Position numbers and translations under genes: made by a program. DNA of 64,000 nt from Phoronis australis (taxonomy: Eukaryota; Phoronida; Phoronidae). Below the pieces are notes generated by a model. It saw nothing but the letters and a program-made list of their open reading frames with translations. It searched no databases and was not told the DNA's origin. The first letter of the stretch is position 1; every line of letters begins with the position of its first letter. Below are positions 10,935 through 23,435 of the stretch, one piece after another. The stretch is from contig NMRA01000312.1 of assembly GCA_002633005.1 (NCBI GenBank), positions 1 to 64,000 on the forward strand, written 5' to 3'.

Positions 10935-12502
10935 CTACGATAGAACGACAGCTAGAATATTAAATCTTTACAAAACACAGAGTTTAAACGAAATGCTTTC
11001 CCCAACTTCAAACTTCTATTGTGCATTGTGTGACTCACTATCGACCTGGATTTCAGGAAAACGTAAAACTACTCCATTTCAAAGCTTAGGGCTGAGAACC
11101 CAACGGGTTCGTAAAAGATCCAGTCGTAATGCTCCCCTTATGGTACTGGTGCGTGATTCTTTTCCATTTGGAATATGAATTCATAATGTAAGAAAACATG
11201 ACCCGTTTTAATACATATTTTGTTGAAGAATTTCTATATTTGGATCTTTGACGCTATCCAAAAATTGGCCAACAAAAATTCAGCAAGGAATTACGGAAAT
11301 AAAATGTTGGTAAATTAATGGATAGAATTAACGAGTTCAATAAGGAATAAAAAGAATGGATGCCAAGCACTGAGAAAATAATGACCCCGAACGGCTAATC
11401 CCCGAGCAAACGACTAAATATGTTATGCCTTTTAGATCCTTGAGTTCCCTGCACGTAACCAACTACTGTAACGGGTGTATGTGAGAAATGGTGATTGTAC
11501 GAACATTTGCTTTGCTTTCCACTTCCCCGGTTATCGCCACTTTCTGCATTTTCCAGGTTTCCAGCAGGTTACGTCACTTATTGTTCAGTCAGAAACAAAA
11601 TTACCCTGCCCGGATCCCGAAGCGGACCTGAAACGTCCATGGGCGGTTCCTAATTAATATGACCTCAGCTGTCCAGGGGAGGTACGTTGCTCACACCCGT
11701 TGTAGTATCTGAGTGCAGGCACGCGGCTTATTTGCCAGTAATACCTAGATTGTGCTCTTCTCTGAGTAACGTCAGAGGTTTGGGCTTATGTCAAAAAGAC
11801 AACACTTGAAGTGCCTTCAGTTATCAGTTATTGTTGCTGTGGTTAGTCATTGTTCAAGCTGCTAAGCCTGCCTTCCGCAAGAAAATCAACTTATGAGTTG
11901 GGCGACTAAATGTTATTAAACGGCCTCAGCTTATTTTCTATTTGAATAAGGTTGATTTCTGGCGTGGTAGAATTGAGAGTCGGCTTGAAATTAGGCTCAA
12001 TAAATTGACTTTCATGGCGCCAAGCATGATCTCAAGCATCAACGAACTGTCAGTTTTTTACAGGAGCACAGAAATTAGCTGTTATCTGAACTAGGAAGAA
12101 GTTGAGACCAGTTTTGTAACGTAAAGTGATCTAACGTAAAAAATTACAAATCAAAAATCTGGTAGCCCACAGAAATATTTGCTCGACGTTTCCTCTTCTA
12201 CTGGTTCCCGCGAAAATAGTCCAGTTGCGAGTTTCACAAATGAACAGAGTGGGACAAAATCTGTACAGCCTGCACTTTTGAGGGACCCAGTCAGTCTATA
12301 ATCCCCAGTTGAAGAAACCAGGTGACACTGCAAGAGCGGGAAATATTTCAGAGATTTTCTAGATGTCTTGTCATTTAAAGTTTTCGCATCGCGTAATTCA
12401 CCTGGATGAATCATATAGTGTCCATTATCTAAAATGCTCTAAATCAAAAATAAGATTTTAAGGAAGGCGGGTTTATAGCCCCATTAATTCAAATAAAATT
12501 AC
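10935..12502. other. Gene A: intron
   Basis: About 1.6 kb between the C2-like and DSL exons, with donor gtaatt and acceptor tag. Nothing else is recognised in it. Confidence 0.7.
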
Positions 12503-12672
12503 TGTGTTCTGGATCTGTATTCAGTCCCCGTCAGCTTCACTGTTGAGCTCCACTTTGCTAGTTGCTTACTAGGAGCAGGGCGATCGATATGTTTGTAGTC
12601 AAACGTGTCCACTAATTTCGAGGAGACGAACCTATTGCGGTCATTCACCGTCAGCTGCATCCGCACACCGCT
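12503..12672 (-). CDS. Gene A: C2-like exon of the ligand head
   Basis: A 170-bp exon (acceptor tttcag, donor CA|gtaatt, phase 0 in, phase 2 out) encodes 56 residues beginning SGVRMQLTVNDRN and containing LVDTFDY and WSSTVKLTG. The gene B counterpart at 59,665-59,831 has the fuller NDRDDNGDDLVDNFDY. This D-x-D-x3-DD-x-VD pattern sits just N-terminal to the DSL domain in many invertebrate Delta-like proteins, and matches the position of the C2-like N-terminal domain of Notch ligands. In gene A several acidic residues are replaced (RNRFVSSK), which might weaken calcium or phospholipid binding. The join to the DSL exon reads SRTQLSVQF in frame. Confidence 0.8.
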
Positions 12673-12934
12673 CTGAAACAATGAAATGCTACTGTATACC
12701 CAGGTACATGAGGACAATAAACACTTTACTAAATTAGGTCACTGAGCGTTTGTATTATGAAATACTCAAGTCTGTATATTTTAGTGTCAATGTCAATACA
12801 TTTATGAAAGAACAGTAACAACTTTTAAATACTTACTTACTGACTGCCAAATACTAATTAATAGGATAAACAATTTCCTACAGTGGTCTCGAACGATGAA
12901 AGCAAAACAGCTTTACCCCCCGACCCCACATTCC

Positions 12935-12998
12935 ACGACCCTCTCGAACCACGACCCCCTCGAACCACGACACCCTCGAACCATTACCCCCTCGACTG
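12935..12998. repeat. 16-bp minisatellite, four units
   Basis: Four tandem units of the form ACGACCCCCTCGAACC with small changes, the last one diverged. It lies in the large intron of gene A. Confidence 0.85.
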
Positions 12999-14878
12999 AC
13001 TTTACGGGCAAGCTTGACTCGATTTGAATAATTTATAGAACACGCGCCTACTTCCAGGACAAACGAGTCTGGCCGTGAGCTTGGTTGGCTTTTCCTATTT
13101 TTGCAATTAAATGAGTCGATTTGGCAAGTCTGAAAGCTAAAAACAGAGAAAAAAAAACAACGCGACCAAATCAAATTAAAGACCTACTAACGTTAAAAAA
13201 TCGTCTCGTTCCCGACAGAGTGTAATCGTCTCGTCTGCTCTTCAGTGAATGGCAGATTCGCGATATTTTGGAAGAGTGCGAGAAGCCCACGAATATGTAT
13301 TTTTTAGGAAATACAGTTTGAAAAACAAAATGTTAATTAAAACAGATTCTCAGAGTTACATGTAATGTATTGTAAACGAATATACGACAGAAAGCAATTA
13401 ATAAAAATGTGAAATTATGAGTATACACTATAACGTACTAATCTCTCCCAAAATTTAGTAGAACTGGGTCATCGGTAGTCGCTCATGGAACTATTTCCAA
13501 GCTAGCCAGCTAGCTGTATGGAGACTTTCGCCAAAGTACAGATAGGTTGCGTGTTGAGCTCTGTTAGACCCCGAAGTTTCATAAGCCCGGGTAGTTGTGC
13601 TCGTCATCTCGCCGTGAAACTTAAATCAACAATTAAAACTAACGACCTGCGAGGGTGCAAAATCTGGTAGTCAACCGACACTCACCTTGCCGGTTGCAGC
13701 CGTTTTTAAGTGAAAAACAATTTAGTAAGTGTCATTGCCTTGCATAATTCTCCGCCTTTTGCAACATAAAAAATCTGTCGTCGTTTTCAAAACAGTACGC
13801 GCACGCACCATTTTCTAAAATTTTGCAACATATCTCGCGACAGCTTCGAAGCAGCAGAATTTGTTCCAAAATTCGGTTTGATGGTATTAAAATACTAAAA
13901 ACTTGTAACGAAATGAAACCAGTTCGATCAATAAGATTGTTGTCACATGTACGCAACCTCGTGGAAGAGAAGAACAGTTCATTTCAGAATCGGGGGAAAA
14001 GAAACTGGCCAATAGGTGACGCAACATTTCATGGCGCCGAAAGCCGACGCAAAAGACCGCACCACAATTTTAGCAGCCGAATAACGATAGAACTCCATTT
14101 TTTCCAACACCGGTAAATAATTTAGTTTACTCAAGGAAGAGTGTACTTTTTAATGACAGTAACTTTATGGCAGATTTTATTTGGTAAGTTGTTTACCAAT
14201 GTCGACGCAAAGTTGTATATTTAGCATACATATATTTAATATGCAGCTTTGCACCAAAGCTTACTGTTTCCGTGACAACGATAACGCACTCACAATCCGC
14301 CATTTCACTGAGATCATGTTCTTAGGCCACTTTTTGTTTTTAAGCACTAGTCTTGAGCCAGAACAGATTCGTGTAGGTAAGTCGTATGGAAGAGCCACTC
14401 GAAAGCGATGTAATAAGATTATGGAATGTGTAAAAAGCGCAAAGATACTTCTACTGCCGCAAGTCGTGGTTCGAGAGGAACCACGAGGAAAGTCAACTTT
14501 TCTCGTAGGAATAATCGAAACTCAGGAATTTTATCATGGGGTGGTAGTCATTAAAAGCGCCATAGAATTTTTTTATCATTTCACCTCCACCGTGATCAAA
14601 ATTAGAAAAATATCGGCGACATATCCTCGAAAAAAAGGGGTTTGAGGAGATAACATTTGAAAAAAAGACTCTTTTAGAGAAACAAGTTAGCGCATTGAGG
14701 AGCCACCCTAGTAGCATAAAAGTACCACAGCATTGTAAATATAGTGACGGTTGTTGAATGAGAAGCAATTGTGCCCCAGGATGAGATTGACAAGTTAGCG
14801 AGCAATTCCTTGTATTTGATTTACAGACTTAATTACTTTCTGATATTGTTCCTGTATCAACTAACAATATATTTATTG

Positions 14879-14955
14879 CGAACATTCTAAGTCCCGTAAG
14901 CACGCCATCTGTTGGCCACATCAACAGATGGCGTGCTGACGGGACTTTGAGTGTT
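14879..14955. repeat. Foldback hairpin
   Basis: Two 26-bp arms (14,889-14,914 and 14,922-14,947) pair with one mismatch around a 7-base loop (GCCACAT). The arms start AAGTCCCGT and end CATCTGTTG. Weaker pairing extends outward to about 14,879 and 14,955. It may be a foldback transposon or a source of a hairpin RNA. Confidence 0.85.
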
Positions 14956-15959
14956 CACAGCATATTTCCAACGCATATTAAGATTGATGAATTAATCTTG
15001 GAGTCCGATCGATATCTTTGAGAGTTTTTTTCAGAAAAATTGCCTACGTGCTTTGCTACTTGGGGATCGGATGATAGAGATTTTCCCAACTTCATCTTGC
15101 AACTAAGTTTACTGAAGCATCAACATTTCTAACAATATTCGGTTCTAATTGTCAAAAAATTATCTACACAAACATGTAAATCAGAAACCAACAAATTCCT
15201 TGTTCATCAAATCAGTGCATTGTAAGTAATTCTCGAAGGCACGCTCGCACATTCTTGACAGGTAACCGGGGTAACATGAGGAAGGGGACATCCCACGGGG
15301 TTTGGGGGATCAAGGCGTTACTTGTGTTAACGTGGTTTTGTATTCATTTCAGAGGTAGCTACAACGGTTTATGAATTAAACTTGAGTTCCGGAAATCGCT
15401 GAAATCTTTGTTTATGGTTGCCAATACATGTAAGGTAGTTTGAGTAGATGTGTACTTTGTGGTTGAACCTGGTTATCAAAAATCATGCGCGACAGTCTGT
15501 TTGGCACTTGTGAGTTTCTTACAAACTATTGAATGATGCTCAAACGAAATACCATTCTTAAGATAGTATGGGTTAACGTATTGGCATTTAACCGAATGCC
15601 TAGATACTGCTCTGCTTTGCACGAATTTGTTTTTTACGATGAATTTTTAATCTATTCTCCTCCCCCCTCGCGAACAGTTGATAGTGCCGGATTTACAGAG
15701 GAGAAAAGAGACAATTGCTCCGGGCCACCCCTCCCTCGAGAGAAGACCCTGTCTGATTAGGTTTCTACATATGAAAGGTTAAGTATTATTAAAAATAGAA
15801 AAGATAGGCAGTTATATCTATCAGCTGAAACATTCAAGGTTGATTTTACTGGTGATTTTGATGCGGGTCTGGGTCTGAGAAAAATTAAGTTATTGATGAC
15901 AGTGTAAACCATGTTCCGAGTCTAGAACAAAGTAATATTTATATTCAAAACGACTTTCA

Positions 15960-18900
15960 GTTGCACAGGAAAAGCAAAGAATGATACAAATGTAAATCAG
16001 TATGGGAAGGAGTCTGTGTTCTTTTAATGGAATTCGTATTGTCAATGACCACTCTAAGTTAACCCCGAAGGTACATTCACGTTCCTTTCTTCAAGAGGTT
16101 CTAGTATTATTGGCTTAATTGTAGAAACCTCTTTATTTGAGTATCTCAATGACTTTGACGTCATGAAAATTGATTTGCCTTTACACTTCCCTGTTGCATG
16201 TACGTTTAACACAAAATGGAATGTACCAGAGCAACTCAACAAGCCAAAAGGACCAATAGTGTCGTGGGTCAGATACAAATGGGAAAAACGTATGGCTGAG
16301 GATTTCATCAAGAGCATGAGAGAGAAACTGTCCAACGGTAAACTGGCGGGAATTTTGAATAATACAAATGTCAATAATAGCATTGAACTTTTGTCGGATA
16401 GCTTGAGATCATGTGGCAGAAACATACCGAGAAAACTCATCGACCGTGTTAAAGAAAACAAAGAGTCTGCGTGGCTTGAAATTGAAAGTGAACAGAAACT
16501 GTTAGAAAAGCGATCGTCATTGAAGCGCTTTAGAGCATCTAGAAATAATGACGATCTGGCGGAATACTTAGAAATCAATAAAAATGATTTTAAAAATGTG
16601 TAAAGAGAAAAACAAAATGTACCAAGTCAAATGCCAAAGTGAATTATGTGATCACGTTTGGGATACTGTCAAGTTTTTGGGAACAATAAAAACATTGCCC
16701 TCATCAACCAATCCAAGCTATGACTAAGGTACCCCAATGTCAGAATGGGAGTGGTTCAGGTATTTTAAGGATTTGTATAGCTCTGAACGAGAAGAGGAAA
16801 ATAAAACAGTTTCCGAGACCGTGACCCAAACCTTGTTCGACCAAGACGCTAAATGCGAGAAGTGTGCAAACGATGCCGTTTACGACGACCTTCACAATTT
16901 AAATAACAATATCAGCCAGAATGAAATTACAAAAGCAGTTCAATCTCTCAAAAATAGCAAATCGTCGGTTGAGGACGGTATATCAAATGAATTTTTCTAG
17001 TCATCCGTAGCCGAAAGTCTAACTATAATGTTGCACAATCTATCAAATAGAATTTTCAACACCAGAACTTTTCCTGAAGCTTGGTCCAAGAGAATTTTCA
17101 TACCACTACACAAAAAAATGAGACAAGAATAACCCAAGCAGCTACAGAGTAATGTCTTAACTTAATATAAACGAAATATTTACATCCATTGTCAACAAGA
17201 GGACCTCTGAATGAGCGAACGTAGCTAAATGCATCCCAGAGGAACAGACCGGGTTTCTTGCAGGATATTCTACATTTTTTCACAACAAATCTTGATCCAG
17301 AAAGACTTAACAAAAAGACTAGAAATTTTACTGTGCATATGCAGATTTCGCATAGGCATTTGAGAGCGTCGGGGTTTCCAGTCCGTTTTATGTGATACTT
17401 GCGAAGGGTATACACGCTAAAATGTATAAAATATTGCGCAACGTTTACCATGATGTTGAGGCTTGTGTTAAAATTCGCGGTCATACTACTCCATTGCAAA
17501 ACCGGTGTCAGGCAAGGGTGCATGCTAAGCCCATGGTTATTCTCTATGTTCATAAATGGTCTGGTCCCTGATTTAAGAGAGCGTGATGGCAAAGGAATCT
17601 ATATTAATACTGATTGAGAGATTACTTAACTATTTTTTGCGGATGATCTAGTGTTGATTGATGAAAATGTAATTGAGCTGCAACGAAAACTTAATTAACG
17701 TGCTTAAATATCTTTCTAATATTGACATCTTACAGTGAATCTAGAAAATAAATGTCATTGCTTACAAGTGTGGTTGCGCCGTCTGTTCACACGAAAATGA
17801 TGCTTTGGCGATAAATTAAATGAAACCAAGCCGCATTATGAATACCTAGGTGTTACATTCTACTGTCGTCTCAATATTGGAGTCAAGCCTGCAAAGTTCT
17901 TGCAGTACAGGCTCGAGAAGCACTAAATTCGACAAAGGCGTGTTTGTCAGTTACACTTTCAGTCCTTTTTAAGCTGTTTAATAGTATAACCCTAACAATT
18001 TAAGCTATGATGCAGAGATTTGGTTGTCTCAATTGTGAATTTTATAGAAATTGTTCATAAAGGCATCCGCATGTACGCCTTGTGTTTTAACAAAAGGACG
18101 CCAAATGTCATGACTACGGGCGAGTGTGGTAGATATATACTTGCTATAAATTTAAGCCTATTGTTTCCTACAAAGGCTGCTTCAGTTATAGATGTCCAAT
18201 TAAGTGTTACAATATGTTAAGGCAGCAACGTCTCTTCGGGTGGCAGGTACAACTGGACACATTCTGTAGAAATGCTACTGTACACCTACGGGTTTGGAGA
18301 GTTATCGTTATACGGAAACGGTGACGTTGGTTTATCAGAGGCGAATCTACAGGGGGGGTTCAGGGGGTTTAAACCCCCCCTCGGGACAGGATCAAAAATA
18401 AAAACTGGAAAAAAATCGCCAGAAAAACGAAATTAGCTACTAAAAATCTCAAAAAATCTTACACGGGAGGAGGGAAACCCTCTCGCGACCTTCCTTCTCC
18501 TCGGCGCTACGCGCCTCGGATTCTGTCGAATCCTAAACCCCCCCCTTACTGAAATCGTAGATCTGCCACTGTTTATTACTTTTAGAATTTCATCAGACAT
18601 TAATTGACTTTGACGTACAAAATTGGCACTGTATAATCAATAATTCGACTAATTATTAATTCTATTGTACTATCAAAAAGGAACTACAGTGTGAAAAATA
18701 TCCGTGCGTTTTAAACCCCAACTCAAGGAAAATACTTGCTCGTTTAAGGTGCTCAATGCACAAGCTTTACATTGAATGAGTGTGGCACGCACGTCTAACC
18801 GAAGATAAGAGAATTTGTGGAATATGCAATACTGGTCAAATTGAAAACAAGATTCATTTTATGTGTCACTGCCCTGTCCTTGGTGATGTGCGCTGAAATT

Positions 18901-19085
18901 TGCTGACGAATGTGACCGATGATGCAAGAGCAGTTAGATTTCTTCAAAAGTCGTGATTCTGTGTAAACTAAAAAACCTGACATATATTTCAATAGCAACT
19001 GTAATAAGACCTGAAACTTTATCATTGTAACGTTGTAATGTAAACTGTATTACGAGGCCAAGGCCTACATACAATGAGCATTTCT
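15960..19085 (+). mobile_element. Decayed non-LTR retrotransposon (LINE) with endonuclease and RT remnants
   Basis: Plus-strand coding remnants appear in LINE order. Near 16,060-16,200 is the end of an APE-type endonuclease (GTFTFLSSRGSS, then LHFPV where SDHFPV is usual). The linker is at 16,200-16,600. RT follows with NEITKAVQSLKNSKS (about 16,920-16,965), PLHKK (17,103), TGVRQGCMLSPWLFSMF (17,500-17,550), FFADDLVLID (17,632-17,661) and a YLGV motif near 17,850. The C-terminal zinc-like motif KRICGICN...HFMCHC is at 18,810-18,880. The 3' end near 19,050 reads GAGGCCAAGGCCTA. Frameshifts and stops interrupt every domain and the 5' part is missing, so it is dead. A MITE is inserted in it at 18,336-18,571. 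It lies in the big intron of gene A. Confidence 0.85.
18336..18571. mobile_element. MITE, CAGTGGCGGATCTAC family, copy 2, nested in LINE
   Basis: A 236-bp element nearly identical to 637-873, flanked by TTTAT on both sides (18,331-18,335 and 18,572-18,576). Removing it and one TTTAT rejoins the LINE reading frame between GDVGL and the next RT C-terminal residues. The MITE therefore inserted after the LINE. Confidence 0.9.
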
Positions 19086-19763
19086 GATTCTTTCTTATTA
19101 TTCCTTCATCGTGTGACCCTCCAAGAAGTGACCTTCCTTGACAGGGCAGACAAAACGCACACCACCAGAATCCGAAAATCGTTTCTAAAATTGATATAAT
19201 GAGATTTATGGCACTCTGACATAAATCCTATTATTTGGGCAAATACCATTATAGAGCCCTTCATGCTTCATGTCCAACTCCTGGTTAGTTCCTACCAAGT
19301 CCGATGGTTGCGCTGTTTGTTCTTTCTCTCCAGCTTCCTGTTGGCCCAGCCTCAAGCAACAGTACATTCACTCGTAAGTTTTTACTAATTAGACAAGTTT
19401 ATACCTCTCCCGCCCTCCCTACCCGGGGTACCACAAAATTTCACGTCAACCGCTTACTACCTTTCCCACGCTCCACCGCTTTTGCCGAACAAAATCTGCC
19501 GTTGGTTATTGTTGTTTTTACAGTCACTGCTGGTACCTTCTTCAAGCCCGGAGGGTGTTACCGTCAGGCAAGAACCGACGTCATTGGCGAGCGACCAGAC
19601 CTGTACTTGAGCATCCATTACTGCAGCTTGCTTCTCTCCACCCCGGTCACAGCTCTCGGCACATACTGAGCCACAACACCACGTTCCTTACAATATCTCT
19701 TTTTATCACTCCCGCTGGTCTGCTCACTCAGCTTGTCCGGAACCTGCTTTGCAGGTTGTTATA

Positions 19764-19935
19764 GCCCAGTTGGCTGTTTGGTGTACCCACTTGGTACTTT
19801 ATACGATATTTGCCCATTTGGCAGTTTGTACCCACTTGGTACTTGTTATTGACCCAGTTGGTAGGCAATCGGCCAATACCCATTTAGTATTATGTACCCA
19901 TTTGGTACTATGCTAACCTGTGCCACTTAGTATCC
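19764..19935. repeat. Degenerate repeats of CCCACTTGGTAC
   Basis: At least seven imperfect copies of a 12-bp core such as CCCACTTGGTAC, CCCAGTTGG and CCCATTTGGTAC occur at irregular 20-35 bp spacing, directly 3' of the LINE. A short palindrome (AACCTGC TTT GCAGGTT) precedes it at 19,741. Confidence 0.6.
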
Positions 19936-20439
19936 GATACTCAATTACACTTTGGCTATCGGAAATGTGTGTGCTATCTCTTGTAATTAAGGAACCCATC
20001 TGGTTCCTTCTGTGAAATATTCATTTGTAGAGCTGTGACCCTGAAATTCCCAATACAACTTAAAATATTTATTATTCTTGTTGTTTTATTTGTCCCCAAT
20101 AAAGCATTTTAGGGAAATAGACTGAGTTTATCTGATTATTTGTCTTCCAAAAATTCAGTTTTTACATACCGGTACTGCATTGTCAAATGTGCGTTCAAAT
20201 AGCAGCTAGTCGTTCTCCACCTTTCGTGTGTAGTCGGGTCCCTAACAATGTGTAATTTGCTTTGACTACCAAATTCATCAGGGTGTTTGTTCGAGATAGG
20301 TAATTGTGTAAAGTACGAGTAAATCATATCATCTCTTTATTGGCGCTAAGCTTTACGATATTTTTTCAACATGGACGTACGCCATGTCCTAAAGCTGCGG
20401 CAGTAACCTCATGCATTTTTAAAGATAGCGTTTGTATCA

Positions 20440-20900
20440 ATGGACACAATTAGACAAAATGGGCACAGTGGTTCAAATGAAGATTATGGATGAGGACCCT
20501 GCAACCAATTATGTCCATTTCATCACAATGGGTCAAAACGAATTAAATGGCCGATTTAAACGACCTATGTAAAATACAAATTATTGTTAAACCTAATGAA
20601 TATCAAATCCAACTTGACAGATAAAATGGTGAAAATGGACATAATTATTGAAAATGGAAATAGTGACTCAAAATAGTATAATGAGTCAACATGGACATTC
20701 TGGGTCAAAATGAACATAATGGCTCAGGGCCCACCGACCCATTTAGCATAATGGACCAAAACGGAATCAGTGGCCGTTTTGTGGAAATAAACTTTATCCA
20801 AACGTATTTGAATAGATCAAAATCGGCTTAGCTAATGAAAATGAATTTAGTGGTTGAAAACGGACATAGTTTGGAAAAATGGACACAATTGGTAACGTCT
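20440..20900. repeat. Degenerate ATGGACATAATGG-type repeat tract
   Basis: Many imperfect copies of AAAATGGACATAATGG, with GGTCAAAATG variants, spread over about 460 bp. It is non-coding and looks like an old minisatellite. Confidence 0.55.
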
Positions 20901-21778
20901 CTTGATCAAAGCTCACAAATGCGCAGATATTTTAATATTTTCTTAGCTTTATTGGTCTATTTTTGTGTCTTAGCTTCTGCAATGGAAGTAGTAATAAAAA
21001 TATTCCCCCCGTCTTGATCACAGCACTGAAAAATAACGGTGGAAACTGTGTTGATTAGCTTAACTTGAGGTAAGGACTGTATCGCAAAGAACAGATTTTA
21101 CGCTACCACGGAGTGAAAGTCGACGAACGCAGAGAGCAGACGATTGTGTGAGTAAAAACACATGCTGGATAAGTAAGTGGCAATTTCCAGTGAACATATC
21201 AGTGGAGATATACTGCATTCATAACGAAACTTTGTTCGTTTGATTTGAAATTGATGTTTGGCGGATTTTGGTTAGCCTGCTATTGGCCTATTTATGATGA
21301 CACAGATTGAAGCTATGGGGCATAAAATAGTCGCCTGATAGCCGTGCATCGGAAATATAATCGGTCAATCTTTGATTTGATGTTTTTAGATCCGTAAAAC
21401 TGCTTTTTCAGGAACAACGCCTTGGATGAATGCTTCAGGTAATCCAAATGAACCCAATCTCATTTGGCGTTGTACACGTTAATTTACTCCGGCCACCAGG
21501 AGACTACACACCCTCCAACCGTGAAATACGGCCTCTCAAGTTGTATACGGATTGGCTCTAGTTTCCAGTATTTCATGGTATATATCATGGGTTATTGAAT
21601 GCCCGTATTTAAGCACATGTGGGATAAAATAACGTAATCTATGAAAACGTAATATATGGAGTTAAGTTTTAAGACATTAATTTTTGGAAGTGAAGTGAAT
21701 TTAGTTTCAATCATTACAGGCTTTCATCAGGAGAATTGCCTCTAATATCACATTTCTGAAAACCATTCTTGACCTTAC

Positions 21779-21896
21779 CTTCCACTGTTTGAACTTTCCT
21801 TCAAAAGTTATCGGTTTGTTCTGGAACCAGGCAGCCGATAGGTCGTTTGTGTCGTCGGGACCGTTCTTGGTCGTTTTTCCATAGACACACTGTGAT
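21779..21896 (-). CDS. Gene A: second ligand-head exon
   Basis: A 118-bp exon (acceptor cacag, donor AAG|gtaagg, phase 2 in, phase 0 out) encodes 39 residues starting SQCVYGKTTKNGPDD and ending FEGKFKQWK. It aligns with gene B's duplicated exon (62,977-63,097 and 63,549-63,669): CxYGxxTKNGPDxxND, then the AxWF motif, then FxGKFxxWK. Joined to the MNNL exon it reads EPLRSQCVYG, which places the last MNNL-region cysteine where Notch ligands have CSFG. It begins the C2-like part of the head. I chose the splice sites because the phases of all three neighbouring exons then fit. Confidence 0.8.
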
Positions 21897-22344
21897 CTGT
21901 GATAGTTTGAATCTTAAGATATCAAAGTCAATGGCAAGATGCCCCACGGTTATATACACGGCTTTGTTATGGGGATTGTTAGTCGAGTATAGGCGGGTAA
22001 AGTAAGTTGTTTGACGCTGACGTTTCTGCATTCCGGTCGACCCTACTAATTGCTATTTTTCCATCGTCTGATCGTCAAAATAATTGTCCAAAACTGTTAA
22101 CTTATATTTTTTCAACTTGGGAAAGCCTTGACAATCTCACGCGATCAGCAATTACTGTTAACGCGTCCATGTACCTTTCAACTCCACTGATTGCCCACTC
22201 TGGGATATCTGATGCACTGGCAACTTACAACACTTTTCTCAAGAGCAATAATAAAAACCAGTCCACACAACACCGGAGCTGAATGTTTTTTTACTGCATG
22301 AGTTGAGAATCTACTGCATCTTCACTTAGCCACAACTAACTTAC

Positions 22345-22505
22345 CTAAGAGGTTCAAAACACATGACAAATTCATAGTCACAGGCATTACAACCACCAAA
22401 GAACCCTCTGTCACAACACTGTCCATCAGCTTTAACACCACCAGGGTTGTTGTACTCAATGAACTTGACACGGATTTGTCCACTTGCTGAGGTTTCAAGA
22501 ACCAG
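22345..22505 (-). CDS. Gene A: MNNL (Notch-ligand N-terminal) exon
   Basis: A 161-bp exon (acceptor attatag, donor AG|gtaagt, phase 0 in, phase 2 out) encodes 53 residues. It starts LVLETSASGQIRVKF and contains GQCCDRGFFGGCNACDYEF and VMCF. The SASGQ start, the CC pair, the later CxxC and the final C match the MNNL domain of Delta/Jagged, which begins the mature ligand. The preceding exon should encode the signal peptide and end in phase 0. I could not find it on the minus strand between here and gene B, so the 5' end of gene A is undefined. Confidence 0.85.
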
Positions 22506-22696
22506 CTATAATTACATACAATAAAACAATGATTGCACATCACGAACTAAGGGGGTCGTTCAATATATCAAACGCCCAAGAAAATTTTAGTGGAACACCT
22601 TTTTCTAGACAAGGGAACAATTTGGCCTAACGCATACCCGTATGTCAGAAGTTACCTGTGATATTACCCCTCTAAACATTTACTTGATAAAAGTGT

Positions 22697-22808
22697 ACTG
22701 CAATAATGTGTGACACTGGGTGAAATAGAATATAATATTAGATAGAAAGAAAAAATGTAAGGTAAGACGCTGTTTATTTTCATTACATAATACATAAAAT
22801 TTGATATT
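22697..22808. repeat. 112-bp repeat, shared with 25,771-25,882
   Basis: Both copies begin ACTG(C/T)AATAATGTGTGAC and end AAAATTTGATATT, with about ten differences, on the same strand. The other copy abuts the broken end of the Gypsy RT. They may be short transposons or LTR remnants. Confidence 0.8.
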
Positions 22809-23435
22809 GTGTCACGGGTTCGCATTTCAGACTGACTAAATAAAAAGACCAACAGTTCAATCATATATTCGGCTTATACCTACGATACAGCCACACTTCA
22901 CAAACTCCGATTCAAGACTGGCTTAGACCACGAGGCCTCCAGTGCCCTGTTGCATGAAATAGTCCGGCCCAAATAGAGACTCAACTAAGTTCCCTAAATC
23001 TACGGCGTAACTATAGACTTGTGAAAACACTGATTGTCCTTTCTTATGCTGTTTGAGTTTCATTACTAACACAAATTGAGAGTGAATTCAGCGTTGAATT
23101 CTAAAAATTATCGAAATGTTTTCATTGAATTCTGGGCTCAGATTTTAGTTATATTTATTAGAAAATGTCATTAGTCAAATGGGAGCTCACAATAACAATG
23201 AAATGACAGAAAAAGATTACATCTCTGTGTAAACAAAGACGCATATAAGGCAAAAGATTTTGGGAACCGTTAGTTGAGTACCTAGTTGGGACGTTTCATC
23301 CAACCTGGCACAGAGAACCCGCACGGAAATTTACATGCCTATCAATGACTAGCCAACAAATGGCTTCAAATAGACGTCACAATGGACATCAGAATATGAA
23401 TAGTGACTCGCGCTAACGGGCGAGAGCTCGCTCCC

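Larger units (their letters stand above)
12673..15959. other. Gene A: part of the 9.1-kb intron before the C2-like exon
   Basis: The intron runs from donor gtaagg at 21,778 to acceptor cag at 12,673. This part holds a 16-bp minisatellite and a near-perfect hairpin at 14,879-14,955. Open frames such as 14,181-14,645 have no recognisable domain and I do not call them. Confidence 0.6.

Noticed and set aside
14181-14645. 154-codon plus-strand frame
   Set aside because: No recognisable domain, low-complexity composition and intronic position in gene A; likely chance.
22810-22864. Hydrophobic start (MIELLVFLFSQS) upstream of gene A's MNNL exon as a signal exon
   Set aside because: The possible donor (gtcagt) leaves phase 1, which does not fit the phase-0 start of the MNNL exon.
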